Source of the DNA: Zoogloea sp.
GTDB taxonomy: Bacteria > Pseudomonadota > Gammaproteobacteria > Burkholderiales > Rhodocyclaceae
DNA length: 48,762 bases
NCBI GenBank assembly: GCA_016720685.1
Contig: JADKKC010000036.1
Location: 1-48,762, forward strand
Direction: 5' to 3'
Below, in pieces: positions 26,085 through 34,401 of this stretch. The translations under genes were made by a program, and so were the position numbers. The stretch's first letter is position 1, and every line of letters begins with the position of its first letter. The notes under the pieces were generated by a model, which was given only the letters and a program-made list of their open reading frames with translations, had not been told where the DNA came from and did not search any database.

Positions 26085-26621
26085 ATGCCTATCAAAAAGA
26101 CGATACTCGGCTTTTTAGTAGCGATCGCGTTTTCCGATGCGGTCCTTGCGTCTGAGCCCCCATTCATTGCCGCTGACGAAGCACAGCCTGCTTCCGTCTT
26201 CGAGCGCTACACCGATTCGATCCGCTCGCTTGTCGACCGCAGCCTGAATTTCCTGGGTGTGCCCTACCGGTTTGGCGGCACCAGCCCGCTCACCGGTTTC
26301 GACTGCAGCGGCTTTGTCGGCAAGGTATTCGCCGACGCCCTTGGTTTCGGCATGCCCCGCACGGCTGCCGAAATGTCCCAGATGGGCGAACAGGTCAAGA
26401 TCAACGAACTCAAGCCCGGCGATCTCGTGTTCTTCAACACGATGCGCCGCGCGTTCTCCCACGTCGGCATCTACCTGGGCAACAACCAGTTCGTCCATGC
26501 GCCGTCAGCGGGCGGCGTGGTTCGCGTAGAAGACATGCGCATAAGCTACTGGGCAGCCCGCTACGACGGCGCCCGACGCGTATTGCCGACCGGCCAGTCG
26601 CGCCAGCCGCAAGCCAACTGA
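26085..26621 (+). CDS. Secreted NlpC/P60 (C40) cell-wall peptidase
   Basis: 178 residues. The first 22 form a signal peptide (KKTILGFLVAIAFSDAVLA). The C40 domain follows with catalytic Cys74 in GFDCSGFV, His126 in SHVGIYLG and His138 in FVHAP. Such enzymes cut D-Glu to diaminopimelate bonds in peptidoglycan stem peptides. No SH3 or LysM targeting domain is attached. It is monocistronic by position: a terminator lies upstream and aat starts 56 bases downstream. Confidence 0.92.
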   Translation: MPIKKTILGFLVAIAFSDAVLASEPPFIAADEAQPASVFERYTDSIRSLVDRSLNFLGVPYRFGGTSPLTGFDCSGFVGKVFADALGFGMPRTAAEMSQMGEQVKINELKPGDLVFFNTMRRAFSHVGIYLGNNQFVHAPSAGGVVRVEDMRISYWAARYDGARRVLPTGQSRQPQAN

Positions 26622-26676
26622 TCCCGCCAGCCGGTTCCAGACCGGCTCGGTGCGCCAAGCGCCAGGTGCCCTCCCC

Positions 26677-27381
26677 ATGATCCCCTGGCTCGGCGACCAC
26701 CCCGTATTTCCTCCCGCCTCCAGCGCCCTTCGCAAACCCAATGGTCTGCTCGCGGCGGGCGGCTCCCTTGCGCCCGACTGGCTCCTTGCAGCCTATCGGC
26801 AAGGCATTTTTCCCTGGTTCAATCAGGGCGAGCCCATTCTGTGGTGGAGCCCCGACCCGCGCATGGTGGTCGTACCCAGCCAGATTCGCATCACCCGCTC
26901 GCTGGGCAAGACGCTCAAGAAGGGCCACTAAGAGGTGCGCCTGGCCCACGACTTCCCCGCCGTGATCCGCGCCTGCGCCGCATCCCGCCAATCAAACGTC
27001 GGCACCTGGATCACGCCCGCCATCGAGGCAGCCTATATCCGCATGCACGAACTCGGCTACGCCCATTCGGTGGAAACCTGGATCGACGGAGAACTGGCCG
27101 GAGGACTCTACGGCATGGCGCTGGGGCATGTCTTTTACGGCGAATCGATGTTCAGCCGGCGCACCGATGCCTCGAAAATCGCCTTTGCCCACCTGGCACG
27201 CTTTCTTGAGCAACACGATTTTCGCGTGCTAGATTGTCAAATGACGACACGCCATCTGGCCTCACTGGGTGGCACGGAGATTCCACGCGAGGCTTTCGTG
27301 AAAATGCTCGACACCCTCACCCGCGAAGGCCCGCCTCCTGCCCGTTGGCCGCAAGATGGTGCCCAGGCCGCCTGGACGTAG
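26677..27381 (+). pseudogene. aat: Leucyl/phenylalanyl-tRNA--protein transferase, interrupted by an in-frame stop
   Basis: The N-part (MIPWLGDHPVFPPAS, GLLAAGGSL, YRQGIFPWF, WWSPDPRMVV) and the C-part (AHDFPAVIRACA, WITPAIEAAYIRMHELGYAHSVE, GESMFSRRTDASK, LDCQMTTRHLASLGG) are in one frame and together give a full 234-residue enzyme. A TAA at 26929-26931 falls where the family normally has Tyr (GH-Y-EVR), consistent with a TAC to TAA change. Aat adds Leu or Phe to N-terminal Lys or Arg for N-end-rule degradation. No other damage is seen, so this is either a recent nonsense mutation or a base-call error. bpt, the companion transferase, follows 6 bases later. Confidence 0.9.
26929..26931 (+). 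other. Premature TAA inside aat
   Basis: The stop sits between Gly-His and Glu-Val-Arg, the site of a conserved aromatic residue. Frame and codon use continue unchanged on both sides. Confidence 0.9.
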
Positions 27382-27387
27382 CGCACG

Positions 27388-28128
27388 ATGCTCAAGGACT
27401 ACCCATACTCCCTGCTGCAGTTCTACGCCACGGCCCCTTACGCCTGTTCCTACCTGCCCGACCGGCAGGCCCGCTCCCAGGTCGCCACGCCCAGCCACCT
27501 TATCGACACGCCGCTTTACAGCGAACTCGTGCGCAGCGGCTTCCGGCGCAGCGGCATCTTCACCTACCGCCCTCACTGCGACGCCTGCCACGCCTGCGTT
27601 CCGGTACGCGTCCCGGTAGCTTCCTTCCAACCAAACCGCAGTCAGCGCCGCGCCTGGAGTGCCCACGCCAACCTCCATCCACGGGAGATGGAACTGACCT
27701 TCCTTGAAGAGCACTACGCCCTGTATCAACGCTACCAGGCAAGCCGCCACTCAGGCGGCGGCATGGACGAAGACAACCGCGAGCAGTACGCCCACTTCCT
27801 GCTGCAAAGCCATGTGGACAGCCGCCTCGTGGAGTTCCGCGAAAACGGCATCCTGCGCATGGTGAGCGTCATCGACTGCCTGACCGACGGCCTGTCGAGC
27901 GTTTACACCTTCTACGATCCGGACCTTCCCGGCAGCAGCCTCGGCACCTTCGGCGTGCTGTGGCAGATCGAAGTCTGCCGGGAACTCAAGCTTCCCTACC
28001 TGTATCTCGGCTACTGGATCCGCGACAGCCGCAAAATGGCCTACAAGGCACGCTTCCGCCCGATGGAAGGCCGCGTCGACGGCCTGTGGCGTACCCTCAC
28101 GGACGCCGACTTCGCGCAATCCGACTAA
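27388..28128 (+). CDS. bpt: Aspartate/glutamate leucyltransferase Bpt (arginyltransferase family)
   Basis: 246 residues, intact. The ATE family N-terminus with its cysteines (CSYLPDRQARSQ, HCDACHACVPVRV) and the C-terminal LYLGYWIRDSRKMAYKARFRP are clear. The enzyme adds Leu to N-terminal Asp or Glu, marking proteins for ClpS/ClpAP. Pairing with aat is common in proteobacteria and covers two classes of N-degrons. It starts 6 bases after the aat stop. Confidence 0.95.
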   Translation: MLKDYPYSLLQFYATAPYACSYLPDRQARSQVATPSHLIDTPLYSELVRSGFRRSGIFTYRPHCDACHACVPVRVPVASFQPNRSQRRAWSAHANLHPREMELTFLEEHYALYQRYQASRHSGGGMDEDNREQYAHFLLQSHVDSRLVEFRENGILRMVSVIDCLTDGLSSVYTFYDPDLPGSSLGTFGVLWQIEVCRELKLPYLYLGYWIRDSRKMAYKARFRPMEGRVDGLWRTLTDADFAQSD

Positions 28129-28150
28129 CCCTTCCCCGCAATTTCCCACC

Positions 28151-28630
28151 ATGACTCAAACCCTGGCGCGCATCCTGGCGCCCATCGCCGCCTGCGTCCT
28201 GGTCAGCCCTGCGGCCCATGCCCTGCCAACACTCGACGACTTCCACAGCGCAGCTCACCGCGACTGGCTGACCCTCGCGGGGCTCTCCCACCACTTTCAG
28301 CCCGACCGCCGCGACTGGCGCGAAGTCAATCCGGGCGCCGGGCTCGAGCGGGAATTCACCGGCACCCCATGGACGGCCTCGGCCGGCTACTTCCGCAACA
28401 GTTACGACCGCAATACCTTTTACCTTGGCGGCCGCTGGCTGCCGCTTGCCGCGGGCCCCTTCCGCTTTGGCGCTTTCGGGCTGCTTGCCAGCGGCTACCC
28501 GTCGCCCATCCTCGTGCTGCCGGCGGTATCAGCCCAAATCGGGCGGGTCGGCGCCAACCTGGTGGTCCTGCCCAACCTGCCCGGCTACAGCGGCTACCTT
28601 GGACTCCAGCTTCGTTTCGCGCTGGATTGA
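28151..28630 (+). CDS. Small exported protein of unknown function, probable beta-rich
   Basis: 159 residues. The first 24 residues (MTQTLARILAPIAACVLVSPAAHA) form a signal peptide. The mature part alternates polar and hydrophobic residues with many Gly and aromatic residues (SHHFQP, NPGAGLEREF, GYFRNSYDRNTFYLGGRWLP) and ends on a strand (GYLGLQLRFALD), a pattern that suits an outer-membrane barrel or beta-sandwich. The NPGxGLE and NSYxR motifs recur in short uncharacterised proteins I recall from bacteria and phages. It lies between bpt and pyrD without a clear role. Confidence 0.75.
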   Translation: MTQTLARILAPIAACVLVSPAAHALPTLDDFHSAAHRDWLTLAGLSHHFQPDRRDWREVNPGAGLEREFTGTPWTASAGYFRNSYDRNTFYLGGRWLPLAAGPFRFGAFGLLASGYPSPILVLPAVSAQIGRVGANLVVLPNLPGYSGYLGLQLRFALD

Positions 28631-28660
28631 TCGTAGAAACAAGACTTTGCCGCACTGCGG

Positions 28661-28666
28661 TAGAAT
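28661..28666 (+). promoter_or_regulatory. Possible -10 box directly before pyrD
   Basis: TAGAAT lies 5 bases before the pyrD ATG. It is the loop-side part of an inverted repeat GCCGCA...TGCGGC that ends on the base before ATG. There is no Shine-Dalgarno sequence and no clear -35. Tentative. Confidence 0.3.
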
Positions 28667-28671
28667 GCGGC

Positions 28672-29685
28672 ATGCTCTACCAAATCGCCCGCCCGGTGCT
28701 GTTCTCCCTTGATCCGGAGACCGCCCACGAAACCGCGCTCGCCGGCCTGCATCTGGCCGGACGCCTGCTCCCCGCCGCCAAGCCGCTGCCCGCCAGGCCC
28801 GTTGAAGTCATGGGCCTGCAGTTCCCGAACCGCATCGGCCTTGCCGCCGGTCTCGACAAGAACGGCGAAGCCATCGATGGCCTTGCCCGCATGGGTTTCG
28901 GCTTCATCGAGATCGGCACCACCACGCCACGCGCCCAGCCCGGCAACCCCAAGCCGCGCATGTTCCGCCTGCCGGAAGTCAAAGGCATCATCAACCGCAT
29001 GGGTTTCAACAACCACGGTATCGATGCACTGCTCGGCAACGTGGAACAAATGAAGTTCAAGGGCATCCTCGGCATCAACATCGGCAAGAACGCCGACACG
29101 CCCATCGAAAAGGCGGCCGACGATTACCTGATCTGCCTCGACAAGGCCTACCCGCTGGCGAGCTACATCACCGTCAACATCTCGTCGCCCAACACCAAAA
29201 ACCTGCGCCAGCTGCAGGGCGAGTCCGAACTCGACGCCCTCCTCGGCCAGCTCAAGGCCCGCCAGGCCCAGCTCGCCGACAAGCACGGGCGCTATGTGCC
29301 GATCACCCTCAAGATCGCACCCGACCTCGACAGCGCCCAGATCACCAACATCGCCGACGCGCTGCGCCGCCACCGCATCGATGGCGTGATCGCCACCAAC
29401 ACCACCCTCGCCCGCGACAAAGTGCAGGGCATCCCCTTCGGCGACCAGCAAGGCGGCCTCTCCGGTGCCCCGCTGTTCGAAGCCTCCACCGCCGTAGTCG
29501 CCGCACTGGCCACGGCCCTGCAAAACGAACTGCCGATCATCGCCGCCGGCGGAGTGTTCGACGGCCGTCAAGCGCGGGCCAAGCTCGATGCGGGCGCCAG
29601 GCTGGTCCAGGTTTACAGCGGCCTCATCTACCGCGGCCCCGCCCTGGTGCGCGAAGCCGTTGCCGAAACCCGCGACTACGCCTGA
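28672..29685 (+). CDS. pyrD: Dihydroorotate dehydrogenase (quinone), class 2
   Basis: 337 residues from the ATG at 28672. It oxidises dihydroorotate to orotate at the inner membrane with FMN and a quinone. The N-terminal amphipathic helices (YQIARPVLFSLDPETAHETAL) mark the class 2, membrane-bound type. GLAAGLDKNGEAIDG, NRMGFNNHG, VNISSPNTKNLR (catalytic Ser) and AAGGVFDGRQA are conserved. This is the only true pyrimidine enzyme in the second half of the window; the main pyr cluster is at 1-3.7 kb. Confidence 0.97.
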   Translation: MLYQIARPVLFSLDPETAHETALAGLHLAGRLLPAAKPLPARPVEVMGLQFPNRIGLAAGLDKNGEAIDGLARMGFGFIEIGTTTPRAQPGNPKPRMFRLPEVKGIINRMGFNNHGIDALLGNVEQMKFKGILGINIGKNADTPIEKAADDYLICLDKAYPLASYITVNISSPNTKNLRQLQGESELDALLGQLKARQAQLADKHGRYVPITLKIAPDLDSAQITNIADALRRHRIDGVIATNTTLARDKVQGIPFGDQQGGLSGAPLFEASTAVVAALATALQNELPIIAAGGVFDGRQARAKLDAGARLVQVYSGLIYRGPALVREAVAETRDYA

Positions 29686-29688
29686 TGC

Positions 29689-29750
29689 ATCCCGCGCCGG
29701 TGATACCCACATCGCCAGCAGGCTTGAGTGCCAGCCTGCCGGCGCGGGAT
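29689..29750 (+). terminator. Long inverted repeat between pyrD and rnfA
   Basis: Perfect 12-bp arms ATCCCGCGCCGG (29689-29700) and CCGGCGCGGGAT (29739-29750) enclose a second hairpin, GCAGGCT/AGCCTGC. There is no T run, so it may act as a terminator needing a factor or as a control element for rnf. Confidence 0.6.
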
Positions 29751-29753
29751 AAT
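29724..29753 (+). promoter_or_regulatory. Candidate promoter of the rnf operon
   Basis: TTGAGT, 18 bases, GATAAT, about 39 bases before the rnfA ATG. It overlaps the right arm of the long inverted repeat, so hairpin or cruciform formation could affect it. Confidence 0.5.
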
Positions 29754-29791
29754 CCGGCCTTACGCCCCCACCCCTTACGCCTCCGGCAGCC

Positions 29792-30376
29792 ATGACCAGC
29801 TACCTCTTCGTGATCCTCGGCGCCGTTCTTGTGAACAACGTCGTCCTGGTCCGCATCCTCGGCCTGTGCCCCTTCATGGGCGTTTCCAAAAAACTGGAAA
29901 CCGCGGTCGGCATGGGCGCGGCAACCACCTTCGTGCTCACTCTGGGCTGCGGCACCAGCTACCTTGTCGACCACTACGCGCTGATGCCGGCTGGCGTCGA
30001 ATACCTGCGCACCCTGGCCTTCATCGTCATCATCGCCGCCATCGTGCAGGTCACCGAGCTGGTGATCCAGAAAACCAGCCCGATGCTGCACCAGGTGCTC
30101 GGCATCTACCTGCCGCTGATCACCACCAACTGCGCCGTGCTCGGCATTCCGCTGCTAAACGTCGCCCTGCACCACGACCTGCTCGAATCCCTGCTCTTCG
30201 GCTTCGGCAGCTCGGTTGGCTTCTCGCTGGCCCTCGTGCTGTTTGCCGGCATCCGCGAACGTCTCGACGGCGCCGACGTGCCCGTCCCGTTCAAGGGAAC
30301 CGCCATCGCCATGGTTACCGCCGGGCTGATGAGTCTCGCCTTCATGGGCTTCGCCGGCCTCGACAAGTTCCACTGA
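29792..30376 (+). CDS. rnfA: Ion-translocating Rnf/Rsx complex subunit A
   Basis: 194 residues, six membrane segments. It opens with MTSYLFVILGAVLVNNVVLVRILGLCPFMG, in which the LGLCPFMG motif carries the Cys of the shared membrane Fe-S cluster with RnfE. It leads the full set rnfABCDGE. The Rnf complex couples electron flow between NADH and ferredoxin to ion transport, and in enteric bacteria (Rsx) it keeps SoxR reduced. It ends 4 bases before rnfB. Confidence 0.96.
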   Translation: MTSYLFVILGAVLVNNVVLVRILGLCPFMGVSKKLETAVGMGAATTFVLTLGCGTSYLVDHYALMPAGVEYLRTLAFIVIIAAIVQVTELVIQKTSPMLHQVLGIYLPLITTNCAVLGIPLLNVALHHDLLESLLFGFGSSVGFSLALVLFAGIRERLDGADVPVPFKGTAIAMVTAGLMSLAFMGFAGLDKFH

Positions 30377-30380
30377 CACC

Positions 30381-30929
30381 ATGATTACTGCACTTCTGGT
30401 CATGACGGGCATTGCCCTCGTCCTCGGGGCGGTGCTCGGTTTCGCATCGATCAAGTTCAAGGTCGAAGGCGATCCGCTGGTCGAAAAAATCGACGCCATC
30501 CTGCCGCAAACCCAGTGCGGGCAATGCGGCTTCCCCGGCTGCCGGCCCTACGCCACCGCAATTGCCGACGGCGAGGCTGAAATCAACCAGTGCCCGCCCG
30601 GCGGCGAGGAAGGCATCCGCAAGCTGGCCGACCTCCTCGGCCGTGAATTCAAGCCGCTCTCCGAAGAGCACGGCGTTGAAAAGCCCAAATCCGTGGCGGT
30701 CATCGACGAGGCGACCTGCATCGGCTGCACCCTGTGCATCCAGGCCTGCCCGGTGGATGCCATCGTCGGCGCAGCCAAGCAGCTCCACACCATCGTCGCC
30801 GCCGAATGCACCGGCTGCGAGCTCTGCCTTGCCCCCTGCCCGGTGGATTGCATCACGATGGAAGCCATCACTGAAACCGTGGACACCTGGAAATGGCGTT
30901 ACCCGGTCGTTGAAATCAAGGCCGCCTGA
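30381..30929 (+). CDS. rnfB: Rnf/Rsx complex iron-sulfur subunit B
   Basis: 182 residues. A membrane anchor (LLVMTGIALVLGAVLGFASI) is followed by the CGQCGFPGC cluster domain with its fourth Cys in NQCPPGG, and by two ferredoxin motifs, CIGCTLCIQACPVDAI and CTGCELCLAPCPVDCI. This is the electron-entry or exit subunit for ferredoxin. Length is as in proteobacterial short RnfB. It ends one base before rnfC. Confidence 0.97.
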   Translation: MITALLVMTGIALVLGAVLGFASIKFKVEGDPLVEKIDAILPQTQCGQCGFPGCRPYATAIADGEAEINQCPPGGEEGIRKLADLLGREFKPLSEEHGVEKPKSVAVIDEATCIGCTLCIQACPVDAIVGAAKQLHTIVAAECTGCELCLAPCPVDCITMEAITETVDTWKWRYPVVEIKAA

Positions 30930-30930
30930 G

Positions 30931-32622
30931 ATGCTGCGCAAACTCTTCAAGTTTCATGGTGGCGTCAAGCCGCAAACCAACAAGACGCAATCCACCACCG
31001 CAGCGATTGCCGCCGTGCCGCTGCCGGACCGTCTCGTCATTCCGCTGCATCAGGCGGTAGGCGGTCATCCTCGCCCTCTGGTTCAGCCGGGCGAGCACGT
31101 GCTCAAGGGCCAGCGCATCGGCGGTGCCGACGGCAACCTGTCATCGGCAGTGCATGCATCCACCTCCGGCATCGTGCGTGACGTGGCCCAGGCCGTGATG
31201 CCCCACACCTCCGGCCTCACCACCCTGTCGGTGATCATCGAGCCCGACGGCGAAGACCGCTGGTGCGAGCTTGAAAAGGTCAATTACCGCAGCACGCCCC
31301 CCGACGAACTGCGCGACTTCCTGCGCGACGCCGGTGTCGTCGGTCTCGGCGGCGCCGTTTTTCCCAGCTACGCCAAGCTCAAGCCGGGCAAGGAAGGCAA
31401 GCTCAAGACGCTCGTCATCAACGGTGCCGAGTGCGAGCCCTTCATCACCTGCGACGACATGCTGATGCGTGAGCGCGCCAGCGACATGCTCAAGGGCATC
31501 GTCGCCATGCGCTACATGCTGCAGGCCGAAGAAGTGCTGATCGGCATCGAGGACAACAAGCCCGAAGCCGTCGCATCGGTACAGGCCGCCATCAGGGCCA
31601 GTGGCGAGACCGGCATCGAAGCCGTTGCCATCCCCACCCGCTATCCGGCTGGCGGCGCCAAGCAGCTGATTCGCGTCCTCACCGGCATCGAAGTGCCTCA
31701 CGGCCGCCGCTCCACCGATTTCGGCGTGCAGTGCTTCAACGTGGGCACCGCCTTCAGCATTTTCGAAGCCCTCGAACACGGCCGTCCGCTGATCTCGCGC
31801 CTTGTCACCGTCGCCGGCAACGTCACCGCACCGCGCAACTACGACGTGCTGATCGGCACGCCAATGGACCACCTCGTGCGCCTCGCCGGCCCCCGCCCCG
31901 ACACCGACCGCTACATCATGGGCGGCCCGATGATGGGCGTGCGCATGCCGGGCTTCGACGTGCCGGTGGTCAAGGCCACCAACTGCGTGCTGGTCGGCAG
32001 CCCGGCCCTGTTCCCGGCGCCGCCGCCCGAAATGCCGTGCATCCGCTGTGGCGAATGCGCCAAGGCCTGCCCGGCCGACCTCGCCCCCTTCGAGATGTAC
32101 TGGTTCTCCCGCTCGAAGAACTTCGGCAAGGCCCAGGAATACCACCTCTTCGACTGCATCGAATGCGGCTGTTGCAGCTTTGTCTGCCCCTCGCACATTC
32201 CGCTTGTCGACTACTTCCGCTTCTCCAAGAGCGAAATCTGGTCCCGCGAGCGCGAGAAAGAATCCTCCGACGGCGCCCGCGACCGCTTCGAGTTCAAGAA
32301 CTTCCGCCAGGAACGCGAGAAGCAGGAAAAAGCCGAAAAGCTCGCCGCCAAGGCTGCCGCCACCCGTGAAAAGGTCGCCACCGAAGGCGCTGCCACACCG
32401 GCCGCGGCCGACGGCGAAGCCGCGCCCAAACCCAAGCCTTCCGCCACCGACGCCAAGCGCGCGCTGATCGAAGCCGCCATGGAAAAAGCCCGCCAGCAAA
32501 AAGCCCAGGTCGCCCCGAAGAACACCGACCACCTCGCGCCGGACGTGGAAGCCGACATCGCCGCCATCGACGCCCGCCGGAACGCCGCGCCCGCCAGGGC
32601 CGCCGACACCCCGGACGCCTGA
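30931..32622 (+). CDS. rnfC: Rnf/Rsx complex subunit C, NADH-binding
   Basis: 563 residues from the ATG at 30931. The order is an N-terminal barrel-like domain (FHGGVKPQTNK), an FMN/NADH-binding Complex I 51-kDa-like domain (NGAECEPFITCDDMLM, YPAGGAKQLI), and two 4Fe-4S motifs, CIRCGECAKACP near residue 370 and CIECGCCSFVCP near 409. A tail of about 130 residues rich in Ala, Lys and Glu, probably coiled or disordered, ends the protein; such tails vary in length among RnfC proteins. It is followed 22 bases on by rnfD. Confidence 0.96.
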   Translation: MLRKLFKFHGGVKPQTNKTQSTTAAIAAVPLPDRLVIPLHQAVGGHPRPLVQPGEHVLKGQRIGGADGNLSSAVHASTSGIVRDVAQAVMPHTSGLTTLSVIIEPDGEDRWCELEKVNYRSTPPDELRDFLRDAGVVGLGGAVFPSYAKLKPGKEGKLKTLVINGAECEPFITCDDMLMRERASDMLKGIVAMRYMLQAEEVLIGIEDNKPEAVASVQAAIRASGETGIEAVAIPTRYPAGGAKQLIRVLTGIEVPHGRRSTDFGVQCFNVGTAFSIFEALEHGRPLISRLVTVAGNVTAPRNYDVLIGTPMDHLVRLAGPRPDTDRYIMGGPMMGVRMPGFDVPVVKATNCVLVGSPALFPAPPPEMPCIRCGECAKACPADLAPFEMYWFSRSKNFGKAQEYHLFDCIECGCCSFVCPSHIPLVDYFRFSKSEIWSREREKESSDGARDRFEFKNFRQEREKQEKAEKLAAKAAATREKVATEGAATPAAADGEAAPKPKPSATDAKRALIEAAMEKARQQKAQVAPKNTDHLAPDVEADIAAIDARRNAAPARAADTPDA

Positions 32623-32644
32623 GCACCACCCGACCCGCCTACCG

Positions 32645-33667
32645 ATGAACAATTCCCCCTTCGTCCGCAAAGCGGCCAGCGTCCAGAGCGTCATGCTCCA
32701 GGTGCTGCTCGCCCTCGTGCCAGCCATCGCCGCCTACGTGTGGTTCTTCGGCGCCGGTATCCTGGTGCAGCTCGCCATCGCCTCCGCCGCCGCCCTTGCC
32801 GGCGAGGCCGCCATGCTGGCCATCCGCGGCAAGCCCAAGGCGCTTTTCCTCACCGACCTCTCGGCCGTCGTCACCGCCTGGCTGATCGCCCTCACCTTTC
32901 CCCCCATCGCGCCCTGGTGGCTCACCGTCACCGGCACGCTGCTCGCCGTGGTCGTGGTCAAGCAGCTTTACGGCGGGCTCGGCCAGAACCCGTTCAACCC
33001 GGCAATGGCTGCCTTCTGCCTGATGATCGTCGCCTACCCGGCGCTGATGTCCCAGTGGCCCGCCGCCGGGCAGCTCGATTTCAAAACCCAGCTCGACCTG
33101 ATTTTCGGCGGCCTGCGCCAGGTAGATGCCATCACCGGCGCCACGCCGCTGGATGCCCTGCGCACCGCGCTGCGCAGCGCCGCAAGCCCCGACTCCCAGC
33201 TTCACGGCCTGCGCACCAACCAGTTGATGGACGGCCCGGCCTTTGGCCTGCTCGGCGGCAAGGGCAGCGAATGGATCGCCCTGGGTTATCTCGTCGGCGG
33301 CCTGTGGCTGATCAGGCAGCGCATCATCACCTGGCACATTCCGGCGGCCTTCTGCGGCGCGCTCTTCGCCTCTGCGCTGCTGCTCTGGGGCATGCGCCCC
33401 GACGCCTTCGCCTCGCCGCTGTTCCACCTGGCCTCCGGCGGCGCCATGCTCGGTGCCTTCTTCATCCTGACCGACCCGGTTTCCGGTGCCACCACCCCCC
33501 GCGGCAAGCTGCTGTTTGCCGCCGGCGCAGCGATCTTCACCTACGTGATCCGTAGCTTCGGTGCCTTTCCCGATGGCGTTGCCTTCGCCACGCTACTGAT
33601 GAACATCCTCGTGCCGCTGATCGACATGAAGACCCAGGCGCCGGTTTTCGGCCACAAGAAAGACTGA
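32645..33667 (+). CDS. rnfD: Rnf/Rsx complex membrane subunit D
   Basis: 340 residues with about nine membrane segments. The covalent FMN site lies in DAITGATPLDALRTA (the Thr of GAT), and GGLGQNPFNPAMA and FILTDPVSGATTPRGK are conserved ion-channel features shared with NqrB. It is followed by a 66-base gap that holds a 20-codon reading frame before rnfG. Confidence 0.96.
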   Translation: MNNSPFVRKAASVQSVMLQVLLALVPAIAAYVWFFGAGILVQLAIASAAALAGEAAMLAIRGKPKALFLTDLSAVVTAWLIALTFPPIAPWWLTVTGTLLAVVVVKQLYGGLGQNPFNPAMAAFCLMIVAYPALMSQWPAAGQLDFKTQLDLIFGGLRQVDAITGATPLDALRTALRSAASPDSQLHGLRTNQLMDGPAFGLLGGKGSEWIALGYLVGGLWLIRQRIITWHIPAAFCGALFASALLLWGMRPDAFASPLFHLASGGAMLGAFFILTDPVSGATTPRGKLLFAAGAAIFTYVIRSFGAFPDGVAFATLLMNILVPLIDMKTQAPVFGHKKD

Positions 33668-33668
33668 A

Positions 33669-33731
33669 ATGAAACAGCCCCCACGCTCACTGAATTCGCA
33701 GCCCACCGGGGCGGCCCGGCGGAAGGCCTGA
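33669..33731 (+). other. 20-codon reading frame between rnfD and rnfG
   Basis: ATG lies 1 base after the rnfD stop and TGA lies 2 bases before the rnfG ATG. The peptide is basic and polar and has no family I know. It may be only spacer, or it may let ribosomes pass from rnfD to rnfG. Confidence 0.2.
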
Positions 33732-33733
33732 GC

Positions 33734-34387
33734 ATGAGTGAAACAACCGCCCTCGGCCTTTCGGCCCGCACCGGCTCGGTGATGGTGGCCTTTACCGTGA
33801 TCTTCACCGCGGTCATGGCCTTCACCTACGGCGCCACCAAAACCCAGATCGAAGCCTCGGCCACCGAAGAGAAGATGAAACTCATCTCCGAAGTGCTGCC
33901 CGCCACGGCTTACGACAACGTGCTCCTCGACGACGTCATCACCGTCGGCCCGACCCGCGAGCTGGGCCTCGACGACGGTGGCCACATCTACCGGGCCCGC
34001 AAGGCCGGCCAGCCCGCGGCGCTGCTCCTCGAAGCCACGGCTCCCGACGGCTACAGCGGCCGCATCGAGCTGATCGTCGCAGTACGCGCCGACGGCGGCG
34101 TGTCCGGCGTGCGTGCCGTCACCCACCGGGAAACCCCCGGCCTTGGCGACTACATCGACCCCAAGAAAGACAAGAACAAAAAGTCGCCCTGGATCACCCA
34201 GTTCGCCGAACTCAAAGCCGCCGACCTGCCCCGCTGCAAGCTCACCAAAGACGGCGGCCAGATCGCCTATCACACCGGCGCCACCATCAGCGCCCGCGCC
34301 GTCACCCAGGCCGTGGCCCGCGCCGCCGGCTATGCCGCCGCCAACCACGACCGCCTGTTCGCCGCCCCCAGCGGCGACAAGCTCTGA
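33734..34387 (+). CDS. rnfG: Rnf/Rsx complex subunit G, covalent flavin protein
   Basis: 217 residues. One N-terminal membrane helix (GSVMVAFTVIFTAVMAFTYGA) anchors a periplasmic FMN-binding domain. The flavin-attachment motif is TGATISARAV, with the accepting Thr at residue 184. HRETPGLGDYID is a conserved stretch. It is followed 14 bases later by rnfE. Confidence 0.95.
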   Translation: MSETTALGLSARTGSVMVAFTVIFTAVMAFTYGATKTQIEASATEEKMKLISEVLPATAYDNVLLDDVITVGPTRELGLDDGGHIYRARKAGQPAALLLEATAPDGYSGRIELIVAVRADGGVSGVRAVTHRETPGLGDYIDPKKDKNKKSPWITQFAELKAADLPRCKLTKDGGQIAYHTGATISARAVTQAVARAAGYAAANHDRLFAAPSGDKL

Positions 34388-34401
34388 CCGGAGCCCCCGC
34401 C

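Noticed and set aside
26677..27381. Two separate genes in the aat region
   Set aside because: Both halves lie in the same frame and together cover one normal Aat protein.
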